NCBI GenBank assembly: GCA_902788865.1
Contig: CADALZ010000026.1
Location: 1 to 43,464 of the forward strand
Reading direction: 5' to 3'
Length of the DNA stretch: 43,464 nucleotides
From: an uncultured Bacteroidales bacterium
GTDB lineage: Bacteria; Bacteroidota; Bacteroidia; Bacteroidales; Bacteroidaceae
The translations under genes were made by a program, and so were the position numbers. Under the pieces are notes generated by a model. The model was not told where the DNA came from and did no database searches. It worked only from the letters and a program-made list of their open reading frames with translations. The number at the start of each line of letters is the position of its first letter. The first letter of the stretch is position 1. Below are positions 32,155 to 41,520 of this stretch, piece after piece.

Positions 32155-33462
32155 TGCCTTGAAAGCACCGACTTTGAGAGAGGGGAGGCGCAGGTAGAGC
32201 ACGATGCCACGAAAAGCCAGATAGGCATTGTAGGCTATCCACAAGCCGTGATTCCCCATGATCTCTCTTAGTAGGAAATAGAGCAAGAAGAACGCCATTG
32301 TGGACAGAAACACGGAAAGCAGCATGTCTCTGGTAGCTGTAGCTCCGATGAATACCCCATCGAGGATGAATGCAGCCGCCCCTGTGATGGCCACAAAGGC
32401 AGCCCCATAGAGGTAAGTCTGTGCGGTAGTGATGACTTCCTGCTCATCTGTCAGTAAAGCCAGTATGCCATGCCCAAAGAGGAAGTAGGTTGCAGTGAAG
32501 GCTGCCGATACCAGAATGCTCCAAAACGCCAGCCTACGCAGCATCTCATCGAACGCCATACGGTTTTGTGCACCAATGAACTTGCCCCCTAAAGCCTCTC
32601 CAGCAAAGGCGAAGCCATCCATCACATACGACACCAGCAGATAGAGCTCCATCAAGATGGTATTGGCAGCCAAGATCAGTTCACCTTGACGCGCACCAGC
32701 AGACGTGAAGTAGAGCATTACGGCCACCAGGCAGAAGGTACGCAGGAAAATGTGCTTATTGACGTTGAAGAAACGCACCATCTCCTCACGCTTCCAGACC
32801 ATTTGAGGCACCACGAACTTCCTCAGACGCAGGTAGTGGCGCAGCCAAAAGCCCATGCCTATGCAGAGGCCCGCATACTGCGCTGTGACTGTGCCCAAGG
32901 CCACTCCCTCCACCTTCATGCCAAAGCCAAACACCAGCGTCATACTGGCCAAGATGTTGATGATGTTTTGAGAGATAGCCACCACCATGGGCGCACGCGT
33001 GTTCTGCATGCCTATGAACCATCCTGTGAGGCTGTAGAGTGCCAGCATGGCAGGCGCTCCCCAGATGCAGATAGTATAATAGGTGGTAGCCAACTGATAG
33101 ACCTCTTCGTCGGGGCTGATGATGCGATAGATAAGATCTCGAAGCGGATATTGCAGCACTATGAGTGCCAGGGCTATGCCAAGGCCTATGACGATGGAGC
33201 GCAGCAAGGTGTGCATCACTTCGGGCAAATCCCTCCTGCCGAGTGCCTGGGAAGTGAGGCCGCTGGTACCCATGCGCAAGAAGCCGAATATCCAGTAAAT
33301 GATGTTGAACGCCATGCCTCCCACAGCGATGGCACCTATATAGTTAGCCCCTCCCATGTGTCCCACTATCGCCACATCTACCAGTCCCAAGAGCGGCACG
33401 GTGATGTTGGAGAGGATGGAGGGCAGGGCCAGATGCAGTATTTGCTTGTCTCGAAGCCTCAT
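32152..33462 (-). CDS. MATE family efflux transporter
   Basis: A 436-aa cation-coupled multidrug/toxin exporter of the DinF-like MATE branch with twelve membrane helices. Typical regions are the N-terminal ILHLALPSILSNITVPLLGLVDVAIVGHMG and the symmetrical second half starting near residue 230. It starts in the stop of birA (ATGA overlap at 33459-33462), so it is translationally coupled as the last gene of the yraN-birA-MATE operon. The substrate is unknown. Confidence 0.93.
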   Translation of the reverse strand: MRLRDKQILHLALPSILSNITVPLLGLVDVAIVGHMGGANYIGAIAVGGMAFNIIYWIFGFLRMGTSGLTSQALGRRDLPEVMHTLLRSIVIGLGIALALIVLQYPLRDLIYRIISPDEEVYQLATTYYTICIWGAPAMLALYSLTGWFIGMQNTRAPMVVAISQNIINILASMTLVFGFGMKVEGVALGTVTAQYAGLCIGMGFWLRHYLRLRKFVVPQMVWKREEMVRFFNVNKHIFLRTFCLVAVMLYFTSAGARQGELILAANTILMELYLLVSYVMDGFAFAGEALGGKFIGAQNRMAFDEMLRRLAFWSILVSAAFTATYFLFGHGILALLTDEQEVITTAQTYLYGAAFVAITGAAAFILDGVFIGATATRDMLLSVFLSTMAFFLLYFLLREIMGNHGLWIAYNAYLAFRGIVLYLRLPSLKVGAFKA

Positions 33463-34232
33463 GAGATGATGAATTGCACTTCTTTGAAGAGGTAGCTGCG
33501 CTCATTCCCCTCCGTATCCAGCAGATGCAACCTTCCGTCTGGCTCTACGCGCAAGATGCTGGCTTGGAAGAGCCCTTGCGCATCGCGGAACGGATACACC
33601 CCTTCGCGACGATAGAGACTCTGGTTGTATTTCTCCGTCAGGTGTTGTGTGAAACCTTCAGCGTCTTGCTTCAGCTCCTCGTAGTAGCGAGATACGAAGA
33701 GCAGCACATCCGCGAGCACGGCATGCAGGTCTTCCTCCTGCCCTGTGATTTGCGAGAGCGACACCGGATTAGGCGCATCGCTGACGAATGCCTTCTGGTT
33801 GATATTCAGTCCGATACCAGCAATGCAGCGCGCCACGCCCCCCTCTGCATTCAGCACATTCTCTATGAGCATGCCGCAGATCTTCTTATCCTGCCAATAG
33901 ATGTCGTTAGGCCACTTCACGCTCACATCTGCTATGCGACAATCCAAGGCCTCCTTCACACTGAGGGAGATGATTTCAGAGAGGATGAACTGCTCGCGCG
34001 CCTTCACGAAATCGGGATACAGCACGAAGCTGAAAAGCAGATTCTTGCCCTTCTCACCTTCCCAGCTATTGCCCCGCTGCCCCTTTCCTGCCGACTGGAA
34101 ATCGGCCACCACGGTGCATAGTTCTGGCACCCCTCCATCGCTGTCGCAAAGGGCCGTGAGATAGTTGTTCGTAGAATCAGTCTCATCCAAGCAGATGAGG
34201 CGGAAAGGGAATGTTGCAGGATCTGGTTTCAT
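33459..34232 (-). CDS. birA: Biotin--[acetyl-CoA-carboxylase] ligase
   Basis: A 257-aa monofunctional biotin protein ligase that attaches biotin to carboxylase subunits through biotinyl-AMP. The catalytic loop GKGQRGNSW (about 49-57) and the KWPNDI motif (106-111) are clear, followed by KKICGMLIE and GIGLNIN. There is no N-terminal helix-turn-helix, so it cannot act as the BirA repressor. It sits between yraN (16-bp gap) and the MATE gene (4-bp overlap). Confidence 0.95.
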   Translation of the reverse strand: MKPDPATFPFRLICLDETDSTNNYLTALCDSDGGVPELCTVVADFQSAGKGQRGNSWEGEKGKNLLFSFVLYPDFVKAREQFILSEIISLSVKEALDCRIADVSVKWPNDIYWQDKKICGMLIENVLNAEGGVARCIAGIGLNINQKAFVSDAPNPVSLSQITGQEEDLHAVLADVLLFVSRYYEELKQDAEGFTQHLTEKYNQSLYRREGVYPFRDAQGLFQASILRVEPDGRLHLLDTEGNERSYLFKEVQFIIS

Positions 34233-34248
34233 GTTCTTACTACTCTAA

Positions 34249-34608
34249 TTATATAAGGTAGAACGCATCCTTGATGTGCTCTATCTGGAAATGATCGGCA
34301 TCGCCCACCAGCGTGATGATGTCGAAGCGAAGGGCACAATCCAGCGCATACTCCTTGATGTAAGCGTCTGTGGCACGGATGATATGATGCTTTTTGAGTC
34401 CATCCACAGCCTCATAAGGCTCTTGCACCTCCGTGTTGCTTCGCGTCTTCACCTCCACGATGACGAGCATATCGTCCTTTGCAGCCACGATGTCCAGTTC
34501 CAGATGGCCTCTGCGCCAGTTGCGATGCCTGATGACATAGTCGTGCTTTTCCAAGTATTTCACGGCTGCGTCCTCGCCAGCTTTTCCTAAGACATTGTGT
34601 TCTGCCAT
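34249..34608 (-). CDS. yraN: YraN family (UPF0102) nuclease-fold protein
   Basis: A 119-aa protein of the restriction-endonuclease-like UPF0102 family. The N-terminal GKAGEDAAVKYLEKHDY and catalytic-type residues in HLELDIVAAKDDMLVIVEVKTR are diagnostic. The cellular role is uncertain (DNA recombination or processing is proposed for relatives). It is the first gene of its operon, divergent from tadA. Confidence 0.93.
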   Translation of the reverse strand: MAEHNVLGKAGEDAAVKYLEKHDYVIRHRNWRRGHLELDIVAAKDDMLVIVEVKTRSNTEVQEPYEAVDGLKKHHIIRATDAYIKEYALDCALRFDIITLVGDADHFQIEHIKDAFYLI

Positions 34609-34705
34609 AAAGATGCGTTACTTTTTCGCTGTAAAATTACGGTTTTCTTTCCTAATAACGAAGTTTTTTGTAATTTTAGGGCACTAAAAACTCAATGACG
34701 CGTTT

Positions 34706-35137
34706 ATGGACGACAATTACTACATGAAGCAAGCATTGGCAGAAGCCCGCAAGGCCGAGGCCGCAGATGAGATTCCCATTGGTGCCGTGATAGTGTGCAA
34801 GGACCAGATCATCGCACGTGCGCACAACCTCACAGAAACCCTCACCGATGTCACGGCACATGCAGAGATGCAAGCCATCACGGCAGCAGCCTCTACGCTG
34901 GGCGGTAAGTATCTGACCGACTGCACCCTCTACGTCACAGTAGAGCCTTGCGTGATGTGTGCAGGAGCCATTGCCTGGTCGCAGATGGGGCGCTTAGTCT
35001 ATGGAGCCAGTGACGAGAAGCGAGGCTATACCGTCTTTGCGCCCAATGCACTCCATCCTAAGACAGCAGTTACTCGTGGTGTGATGGCGGAAGAATGTGC
35101 CGCGTTGATGAAGGAGTTCTTTGTAAAGAAGCGGTGA
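34706..35137 (+). CDS. tadA: tRNA adenosine(34) deaminase TadA
   Basis: A 143-aa zinc deaminase converting A34 to inosine in tRNA-Arg. The zinc and catalytic motifs HAE (His52, Glu54) and PCVMC (Cys82, Cys85) are present, with GAVIV and the C-terminal RGVMAEECAALMKEFF helix typical of TadA. The ATG at 34706 gives the family N-terminus; a nearby ATG at 34695 is out of frame. It is divergent from yraN with an AT-rich gap of about 97 bp. Confidence 0.95.
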   Translation: MDDNYYMKQALAEARKAEAADEIPIGAVIVCKDQIIARAHNLTETLTDVTAHAEMQAITAAASTLGGKYLTDCTLYVTVEPCVMCAGAIAWSQMGRLVYGASDEKRGYTVFAPNALHPKTAVTRGVMAEECAALMKEFFVKKR

Positions 35138-35170
35138 GGGATTTAGACTTCTTCCGTTTATGCTCACTAT

Positions 35171-35228
35171 GCTCACTGCTGTGAGCAAAAATGCTCACAG
35201 TTGTGGGCATAAATGTTCATAACTGTGG
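35171..35228. repeat. 22-bp degenerate tandem repeat with a perfect hairpin
   Basis: Units at 35171-35192, 35193-35214 and 35215-35228 (partial) share the pattern GCTCAC..TGTGAGCA.AAAT. A perfect TGTGAGCA-AAAA-TGCTCACA hairpin lies at 35180-35199. It fills the gap after tadA and may act as its 3' structure. Confidence 0.75.
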
Positions 35229-35234
35229 AGATTT

Positions 35235-35462
35235 TCAAACTTCCTCGTATTCTGTGTATTCTCCTTCGTCCTTAGAGAAAATCTTAGGCTTCCTGTTGCT
35301 GAGGTCTTGCTTGTTGCGTGAAATCTGATCGTTCCCGTTCTGACGCTGCGCCTTTGGCTTCGTGTCAAAGCCCAGCACGCTTTTGAAGAATCGAATCATG
35401 GAGCCAAAGCCAAAGAGGATGCCTGCTATGAGTATGGTGATGAGAAATCCTAAGAGTTTCAT
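35235..35462 (-). CDS. DUF4834 family small membrane protein
   Basis: A 75-aa protein with one N-terminal membrane helix (LLGFLITILIAGILFGFG), a conserved FFKSVLGFDTK-like patch and a charged, disordered tail ending EYTEYEEV. It matches the Bacteroidetes DUF4834 family, function unknown. It begins in an ATGA overlap with the pssA stop, so it is translated with the phospholipid genes. Confidence 0.82.
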   Translation of the reverse strand: MKLLGFLITILIAGILFGFGSMIRFFKSVLGFDTKPKAQRQNGNDQISRNKQDLSNRKPKIFSKDEGEYTEYEEV

Positions 35463-36172
35463 GAGACTTTACGTTGTGTGATGAGTGACAATATGATAAA
35501 CCAAACGATGATGAGGGCGATGCCTACTATCTCGAAGCATGCCAGCAACAGAAGGCAGCCAAAGAGGAAGATGAAGCGCACTTTATTGTCGGCCCATGTG
35601 AGGTTCTTGAACTTCAGGGAGAACATCGGAATCTCGGATACCAAGAGCCAGCATGATACGCCTATCAGTATGACAATGAGCAGGGGGGTGAGCTGGAATG
35701 ACAGCAGCACCTCGTCGCCTCCCACGATCAAAGCTCCCCAAAACAGCGCATTGGCTGGTACAGGCAGCCCGATGAAAGAGGTGGTCTGACGCGTGTCGTT
35801 ATTGAACTTGGCCAACCGTAAGGCTGAGAATACGGCTATCAGGAAGGCAAGATAGGGCACTAAGGGGATAAGGGGCGACATGGAGAAGTAGATCTGCAGC
35901 CATATCTGCAGCCAACTGAAGACCATCGACGCTGGCGCTATGCCGAAGGTGATGTCGTCTGCCAGTGAATCTATGTCTTTCCCGATGATGGAGTGGGCAT
36001 TGAGCACACGTGCTGCCATGCCGTCGAAGAAGTCGAATACAGCTCCCAGGATGATGAACAGCAAAGCCAGTTCGAAGTTCTGCATGAAGCCATGATAAGT
36101 AGCCACACATCCGCAGAAAAGGTTCATGCAGGTGATGGCGTTGGGGATGTGCTTGGTGATTCTGTTGGCCAT
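35459..36172 (-). CDS. pssA: CDP-diacylglycerol--serine O-phosphatidyltransferase
   Basis: A 237-aa integral membrane enzyme making phosphatidylserine from CDP-diacylglycerol and serine. The CDP-alcohol phosphatidyltransferase signature DGMAARVLNAHSIIGKDIDS (DGxxAR...GxxxDxxxD) is intact, with about eight membrane helices. It is second gene in the psd-pssA-DUF4834 operon, 11 bp downstream of psd, and so feeds phosphatidylserine to the decarboxylase. Confidence 0.95.
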   Translation of the reverse strand: MANRITKHIPNAITCMNLFCGCVATYHGFMQNFELALLFIILGAVFDFFDGMAARVLNAHSIIGKDIDSLADDITFGIAPASMVFSWLQIWLQIYFSMSPLIPLVPYLAFLIAVFSALRLAKFNNDTRQTTSFIGLPVPANALFWGALIVGGDEVLLSFQLTPLLIVILIGVSCWLLVSEIPMFSLKFKNLTWADNKVRFIFLFGCLLLLACFEIVGIALIIVWFIILSLITQRKVS

Positions 36173-36183
36173 GATGCTGAGTT

Positions 36184-36867
36184 TTAAAGGTGAGCGATGA
36201 TGGTTTCGTTGCCCGTGGTATGCTGCCCCATGGTCACTTCTACCTTGGTGCCAACGGGCAGGAACAAATCCACGCGAGAGCCAAACTTGATGAAGCCCAG
36301 ATGCTCATCGATGTAGCAGTCGTCTCCCTCCTTGGCATAGGTCACGATGCGACGCGCCACGGCACCCGCTATCTGTGTGGCCATGATCTCTATACCACTG
36401 GGCATCTCTATCACCACACTGGCGCGCTCATTGTCGGTGCTCGACTTTGGCAGCCAGGCAGCCATGTAGCGCCCGTTCTGGTGCCAAACCTTCTTCACGG
36501 TGCCATCCACAGGAAACCAGTTGGCATGCACATTCCACAGGCTCATGAAGATAGAAACCTGCAGACGACGCTCGTGGAAGTATTCGTTCTCCTCTACCTC
36601 CTCGATAGCCACAACCTTTCCGTCGGCAGGGGCCACCACTACACCAGCGGTGTCTTTTCCGAACATGCGGATAGGGCAGCGGAAGAAATTCACCAAGATG
36701 CAATAGATGATGATGCTGATAGCTCCGACGATATAGAACGGAACCATGCTCTGGAAGCTATAGAACACTACTGTATTGAGCACCACGAAGGCGATAAGTC
36801 CGCCAATCAGCGTATGTGTGCCTTCACGATGTAAGCGTATATTTTTTAGTCTTTTAAGACGAGCCAT
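36184..36867 (-). CDS. psd: Phosphatidylserine decarboxylase
   Basis: A 227-aa pyruvoyl-dependent decarboxylase producing phosphatidylethanolamine, of the short 'PSD-A' type. N-terminal membrane helices (residues about 20-60) are followed by [31 protein letters not shown] and the self-cleavage site FGS (Gly196-Ser197), where Ser becomes the pyruvoyl group. It is first gene of its operon, with a TATTTTTG box at 36904-36911. Confidence 0.95.
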   Translation of the reverse strand: MARLKRLKNIRLHREGTHTLIGGLIAFVVLNTVVFYSFQSMVPFYIVGAISIIIYCILVNFFRCPIRMFGKDTAGVVVAPADGKVVAIEEVEENEYFHERRLQVSIFMSLWNVHANWFPVDGTVKKVWHQNGRYMAAWLPKSSTDNERASVVIEMPSGIEIMATQIAGAVARRIVTYAKEGDDCYIDEHLGFIKFGSRVDLFLPVGTKVEVTMGQHTTGNETIIAHL

Positions 36868-36903
36868 TTATCTTTTTCTTTATGTTTTAGTACTAAGCAG
36901 CTG

Positions 36904-36911
36904 CAAAAATA
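36904..36911 (-). promoter_or_regulatory. TATTTTTG promoter of the psd operon
   Basis: Fits TAnnTTTG on the minus strand, 36 bp upstream of the psd start. Confidence 0.55.
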
Positions 36912-36981
36912 GCGTATTTTTAAGAACAATCCAATTTTCAGCGAAAGAAATATAGGTGTTGATAACTTTTATCGAAATATT

Positions 36982-37012
36982 TTTGAAAGCTCTAAAGTAG
37001 ATTGTACCTTTG
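36982..37012 (+). promoter_or_regulatory. Promoter of dnaE
   Basis: TTTG (36982-36985), a 19-nt spacer and TACCTTTG (37005-37012) match the consensus exactly, 29 bp upstream of the ATG. Confidence 0.8.
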
Positions 37013-37041
37013 TATCCAGCAAAATGATCAGATAATAAGGT

Positions 37042-40000
37042 ATGCAAGATTTTGTTCATCTACACGTGCACTCACAGTACTCACTGCTCGACGGACAGTG
37101 CAGTATCAAGAAGATAGTGGATAAGGCTATAGCCAACGGTATGCGTGGCATGGCCCTCACCGATCACGGCAATATGTTTGGCGTGAAGGAGCTGCACGAC
37201 TATGTGGGAGGCGTGAATAAGAAGCGTAAGAAAGAGGGGCTGGAACCTTTCAAGCCCATCTTCGGATGCGAGATGTACGTCTCTAAATATGGTCCTAAGG
37301 AGCAGAAGAACGGCAAGCAAGACCAGAGTGGCTACCACCTCATCGTCTTGGCAAAAGACTATCATGGCTATAAGAATCTGATCAAGCTGGTGAGTAATTC
37401 ATGGGTAGATGGCTACTACATGAGGCCGCGTACAGACCGTGCTGATCTGGAGCGCTACCACGAAGGACTCATCGTATGCTCTGCCTGTATAGCAGGAGAG
37501 GTGCCTAAGAAAATCTTAGATGGAGATATGGCAGGTGCACGTGAAGCCATCGAGTGGCATAAGCGTGTGTTCGGAGACGACTACTATCTGGAGCTTCAGC
37601 GCCATGAGGTGAAGGATCCGATGCAACGCGCTAATAGAGAGACCTATCCCATGCAGCAGCGTGCTAATAAGGTGCTCATCGAGTTGGCTAAGGAATATGG
37701 CATCAAACTGATTTGTACTAACGACTGCCACTTTGTGGATGAGGAGAATGCCGAAGCACACGACCATCTGCTCTGCCTCTCTACGGGTAAGGACCTGGAC
37801 GATCCTACGCGCATGCTCTACACCAAGCAGGAATGGTTTAAGACGCGTGAGGAGATGAACGACATCTTCTCGGACATTCCAGAAGCGCTCTCCAATACGC
37901 TGGAGGTGCTCGATAAGGTAGAAATCTACAGCATCGACCATGATCCTATCATGCCTTTCTTCCCCATTCCCGAGAGTTTCGGCACAGAGGAAGAGTGGCG
38001 CAAGAAATATACAGAGGAGGACCTCTTCCGCGAATTTACCTCCGATGAAAAGGGCGAAAACCCTTTGCCACACGATGAGGGCGTGAAGAAAATAGAGAAA
38101 CTCGGAGGCATCGACAAGCTCTATCGCATCAAGTTCGAGGCCGACTATCTGGCACTCTTGGCTTATGCTGGTGCCAAGAAGCGCTATGGTGATCCGCTCT
38201 CGGAGGAGGTGAGTGATCGCATCCGCTTCGAGCTTCACATCATGAAGACCATGGGTTTCCCTGGCTACTTCCTCATCGTGCAGGATTTCATCAACTCTGC
38301 ACGCGACGAACTGGGGGTGATGGTGGGCCCTGGACGTGGTTCTGCCGCAGGAAGTGTGGTGGCCTATTGCCTGGGTATCACGAAGATAGACCCGCTGAAG
38401 TATGATTTGCTGTTCGAGCGTTTCTTGAACCCTGATCGTATCTCACTGCCTGATATAGATACCGACTTCGATGACGATGGGCGTGGACGTGTGTTGCAGT
38501 GGGTAGAGGATAAGTATGGACATGAGAACTGTGCCCACATCATCACCTATGCCACGATGGCCACCAAGAACTCCATCAAGGATGTGGCACGCGTGGAGAA
38601 AGTGCCTCTGGACATCAGTAATGCCCTCTGCAAGGCCATTCCTGATCGACTTCCCGATGGCATGAAGATGAATCTTCCCAATGCCATCAAGTGTACGCCG
38701 ATGCTGCAGGAAGCGGAGGCGTCATCCGACCCATCGCTGGCAAATACCATCAAGTATGCCAAGATGCTGGAGGGGCAGGTGCGAGGAACGGGCATCCATG
38801 CGTGTGGCTTCATCATCTGTAGGGATCCAATCTCTGAATGGGTGCCAGTTTCTACAGCCGATGATCCTGACTTCAAAGACACTAAGACTAACTGTACGCA
38901 ATATGATGGCCATGTCATCGAATCTACAGGCCTGATCAAGATGGACTTCTTGGGCCTGAAGACGCTCTCGGAGCTGAAGGAGGCTTGTGCCATCATCAAG
39001 CAGCATAGAGGCATCGATATCGACTTGGACAATATTCCTATCGATGATCCTAAGACCTACGAACTCTATCAGCAGGGACGCACCATAGGTACCTTCCAGT
39101 TTGAATCGGCAGGTATGCAGAAATACCTCCGCGAACTGCATCCCACGGTATTCGAGGACCTCATCGCCATGAATGCCCTCTATCGTCCGGGACCTATGGA
39201 CTATATCCCGTCCTTCATTGCCCGTAAGAATGGGAAGGAGGAAATCAAGTACGACATCCCTTGCATGGAGAAGTACCTGAAGGATACCTATGGCATCACC
39301 GTTTATCAAGAGCAGGTGATGTTGCTCTCACGCCAGTTGGCCGATTTCACCAGAGGTGAGAGCGATGCCCTTCGTAAAGCCATGGGAAAGAAGAAGAAAG
39401 ACATCGTAGATGCCATGAAGCCTAAGTTCATCGAGGGTGGAAAGAAAAATGGCCATGATCCGCAGATATTGGAGAAGATTTGGGCAGACTGGGAGAAGTT
39501 TGCGTCTTATGCGTTCAATAAGTCGCATGCGGCTTGCTATTCGTGGGTAGCTTTCCAGACCGCCTATCTGAAGGCCAACTATCCTGCTGAGTTTATGGCG
39601 GCCATCATGAGTCGTAGGCGTGACCAGATCACGGAAGTCACGAAGCTGATGGATGAGTGTAAGTCGATGGGTATCGCTACGCTTGGCCCTGATGTGAACG
39701 AGAGCTACCTGAAGTTTGGTGTGAATCACAAGGGAGAGATCCGCTTCGGATTGGCAGCCATCAAGGGTATGGGCGACGGAGCAGCTATGGCTATCATCGA
39801 TGAGCGTGAGAAGAACGGGCCTTACAAGGATATCTTCGACTTTGTGCAGCGTGTCAATCTGAGCAGTGTCAATCGCAAAGCGCTGGAGTCACTGGTGCTT
39901 AGCGGTGGCTTCGATGATTTCGGCATTCCGCGTGAGGAGTACTTTGCTCGTAATGCCAAGGATGAGGTGTTCCTCGATACGTTGGTGCGCTACGGACAGA

Positions 40001-40752
40001 GCTATCAGGTGGGAAAAGCTGAAGCGCAGAACACGCTTTTCGGCGACGGTTTCGACGGGGTAGAGATAGCTACGCCTCCAGTGCCAGAATCGGGTGTGCG
40101 ATGGAGTGAGATAGAACGTCTGAACAAAGAGCGTGAACTGGTGGGCATCTACCTTTCTGCCCATCCGCTGGATGAATTCTCCGTGATACTGAACGATGTG
40201 TGCAACACGAAGATGAAAGACTTGGAGAATGAATTGGCTTTGGAAAGTCGTGGTGACCTGACGATGGGTGGCATTGTGACCAATGTGCATCGGGGCATGA
40301 CCAAAAAGGGCAATCCGTATGGAAGGGTGAAGATAGAAGACTACTCGGGCTTCCATGAGTTCTCTTTCTTTGGCAACGACTGGGCAAGGTTCCAGCCTTT
40401 CCTCGGGGAGCACTCGTTTGTCTATATGACGGGCAAGATCATGCCGCATCAGTGGAGGCCTGATCAGAAGGAACTGCATATAAATAATGTGGAGTTCCTG
40501 CCAGAGGTGAAGGATAGGCTCATTACTAAGTTTACTGTGAAGCTCATGCTCAGCATGCTCGATAAGGACTTCGTGGCAGGTTTCTCTGAGTTGGCACGCA
40601 GGCATCCTGGCAATGCAGAACTGCACTTCAAGATCACGGATTCGGGCGTAGATAAGCCCCTGGACTTCATGTCGCGTCAGGTGCGCTTGGCAGTCGATAA
40701 GGAAGTAGTGTCTTTCCTCATGGATAAGGAAATGGAATATGAAATAAATTAA
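37042..40752 (+). CDS. dnaE: DNA polymerase III subunit alpha
   Basis: The replicative polymerase catalytic subunit, 1236 aa. The N-terminal PHP domain (HVHSQYSLLDG), palm residues in LPDIDTDFDDDGR (Asp471, Asp473 and Asp475 region), the KKKKD-containing fingers region, a helix-hairpin-helix and a C-terminal OB fold (LTMGGIVTNVHRGMTKKGNPYG) occur in the usual order. The length fits Bacteroidetes DnaE (DnaE1 type), and no separate proofreading domain is fused. The ATG at 37042 follows a consensus promoter. trxA follows after 32 bp. Confidence 0.98.
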   Translation: MQDFVHLHVHSQYSLLDGQCSIKKIVDKAIANGMRGMALTDHGNMFGVKELHDYVGGVNKKRKKEGLEPFKPIFGCEMYVSKYGPKEQKNGKQDQSGYHLIVLAKDYHGYKNLIKLVSNSWVDGYYMRPRTDRADLERYHEGLIVCSACIAGEVPKKILDGDMAGAREAIEWHKRVFGDDYYLELQRHEVKDPMQRANRETYPMQQRANKVLIELAKEYGIKLICTNDCHFVDEENAEAHDHLLCLSTGKDLDDPTRMLYTKQEWFKTREEMNDIFSDIPEALSNTLEVLDKVEIYSIDHDPIMPFFPIPESFGTEEEWRKKYTEEDLFREFTSDEKGENPLPHDEGVKKIEKLGGIDKLYRIKFEADYLALLAYAGAKKRYGDPLSEEVSDRIRFELHIMKTMGFPGYFLIVQDFINSARDELGVMVGPGRGSAAGSVVAYCLGITKIDPLKYDLLFERFLNPDRISLPDIDTDFDDDGRGRVLQWVEDKYGHENCAHIITYATMATKNSIKDVARVEKVPLDISNALCKAIPDRLPDGMKMNLPNAIKCTPMLQEAEASSDPSLANTIKYAKMLEGQVRGTGIHACGFIICRDPISEWVPVSTADDPDFKDTKTNCTQYDGHVIESTGLIKMDFLGLKTLSELKEACAIIKQHRGIDIDLDNIPIDDPKTYELYQQGRTIGTFQFESAGMQKYLRELHPTVFEDLIAMNALYRPGPMDYIPSFIARKNGKEEIKYDIPCMEKYLKDTYGITVYQEQVMLLSRQLADFTRGESDALRKAMGKKKKDIVDAMKPKFIEGGKKNGHDPQILEKIWADWEKFASYAFNKSHAACYSWVAFQTAYLKANYPAEFMAAIMSRRRDQITEVTKLMDECKSMGIATLGPDVNESYLKFGVNHKGEIRFGLAAIKGMGDGAAMAIIDEREKNGPYKDIFDFVQRVNLSSVNRKALESLVLSGGFDDFGIPREEYFARNAKDEVFLDTLVRYGQSYQVGKAEAQNTLFGDGFDGVEIATPPVPESGVRWSEIERLNKERELVGIYLSAHPLDEFSVILNDVCNTKMKDLENELALESRGDLTMGGIVTNVHRGMTKKGNPYGRVKIEDYSGFHEFSFFGNDWARFQPFLGEHSFVYMTGKIMPHQWRPDQKELHINNVEFLPEVKDRLITKFTVKLMLSMLDKDFVAGFSELARRHPGNAELHFKITDSGVDKPLDFMSRQVRLAVDKEVVSFLMDKEMEYEIN

Positions 40753-40784
40753 AATAATTGTGTAATTTAAAAAACGAGAGAATT

Positions 40785-41096
40785 ATGGTTGAGTTTACAG
40801 ACAGCAACTTCAATGAGCTGATGGCTACAGACAAACCTGTAGTGATTGATTTCTGGGCAACGTGGTGTGGTCCTTGCCGTATGGTGGGCCCTATTATCGA
40901 GGAACTTGCTGCCGAATATGAGGGCAAGGTGTTGATAGGTAAGTGTGATGTAGATGAGAATGACGAACTGCCTTCACAGTTTGGCATCCGCAACATCCCT
41001 ACCGTGCTGTTCTTCAAAGGTGGACAGTTGGTTGACAAGCAGGTAGGTTCTGCTCCGAAGCCAACCTATGTGGCTAAGATTGACGCACTTTTATAA
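40785..41096 (+). CDS. trxA: Thioredoxin
   Basis: A 103-aa cytoplasmic thioredoxin. The active site WCGPC (Cys28, Cys31), the cis-Pro region RNIPTVLFFKGG and the full fold are present. The ATG at 40785 is preceded by a GAGAG ribosome-binding-like sequence; the open frame extends nine codons upstream but lacks a good start. It is probably read from dnaE and followed by a small acidic protein 11 bp later. Confidence 0.97.
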   Translation: MVEFTDSNFNELMATDKPVVIDFWATWCGPCRMVGPIIEELAAEYEGKVLIGKCDVDENDELPSQFGIRNIPTVLFFKGGQLVDKQVGSAPKPTYVAKIDALL

Positions 41097-41107
41097 TTCC
41101 TACTGCC

Positions 41108-41440
41108 ATGAAGAAACAAGACGATGAGTTCCTGCAAGAGGACTTGGATGATGAGAAGACCGTAGAATTCATCAAGAGCTATTTGCCACAGGATCTGAAG
41201 GATCGCTTCACAGACGACCAGCTTTACTACTTCCTCGACCTCATCTATGAGTACTATGAGAAGAGTGGGGTGCTGGATGCCGAGCCTGATAAGGACGGCT
41301 GTGTGGAGATAGATCTGGACAAGATCGTGGACTTCATCATCAAGGAAGCCAAGAAAGATGGCATTGGTGACTTCTCACACGATGAGATTCTGTTTGTCGT
41401 GCAGGGAGAATCAGATTTTGCTGAGACCTTGGAAGGATAA
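41108..41440 (+). CDS. Conserved hypothetical acidic protein
   Basis: A 110-aa strongly acidic protein (many Asp/Glu, pattern DDEFLQEDLDDEKTVEFI, then helices with DQLYYFLDLIYEYYE), probably all-helical and cytoplasmic. No known domain is recognised. Its place behind trxA, with an 11-bp gap and a shared terminator, suggests one transcript. Similar proteins occur behind trxA in Bacteroidales, which is recalled rather than verified. Confidence 0.8.
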   Translation: MKKQDDEFLQEDLDDEKTVEFIKSYLPQDLKDRFTDDQLYYFLDLIYEYYEKSGVLDAEPDKDGCVEIDLDKIVDFIIKEAKKDGIGDFSHDEILFVVQGESDFAETLEG

Positions 41441-41464
41441 TTCTTGCAAGGTGTGCGAGAAAAA

Positions 41465-41506
41465 CATACAAGGGCGCTGGAGAAAATCCAACGCCCTTGT
41501 CGTTTT
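41465..41506. terminator. Terminator behind the trxA-linked gene (possibly bidirectional)
   Basis: A long stem, ACAAGGGCG (41468-41476) with CGCCCTTGT (41492-41500), extended inward by TGGA/TCCA. A short T-rich tract follows on the plus strand (41503-41508) and an A-rich one precedes it, so it may also serve the convergent gene ending at 41521. Confidence 0.8.
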
Positions 41507-41520
41507 CTTGACGTAAATGT

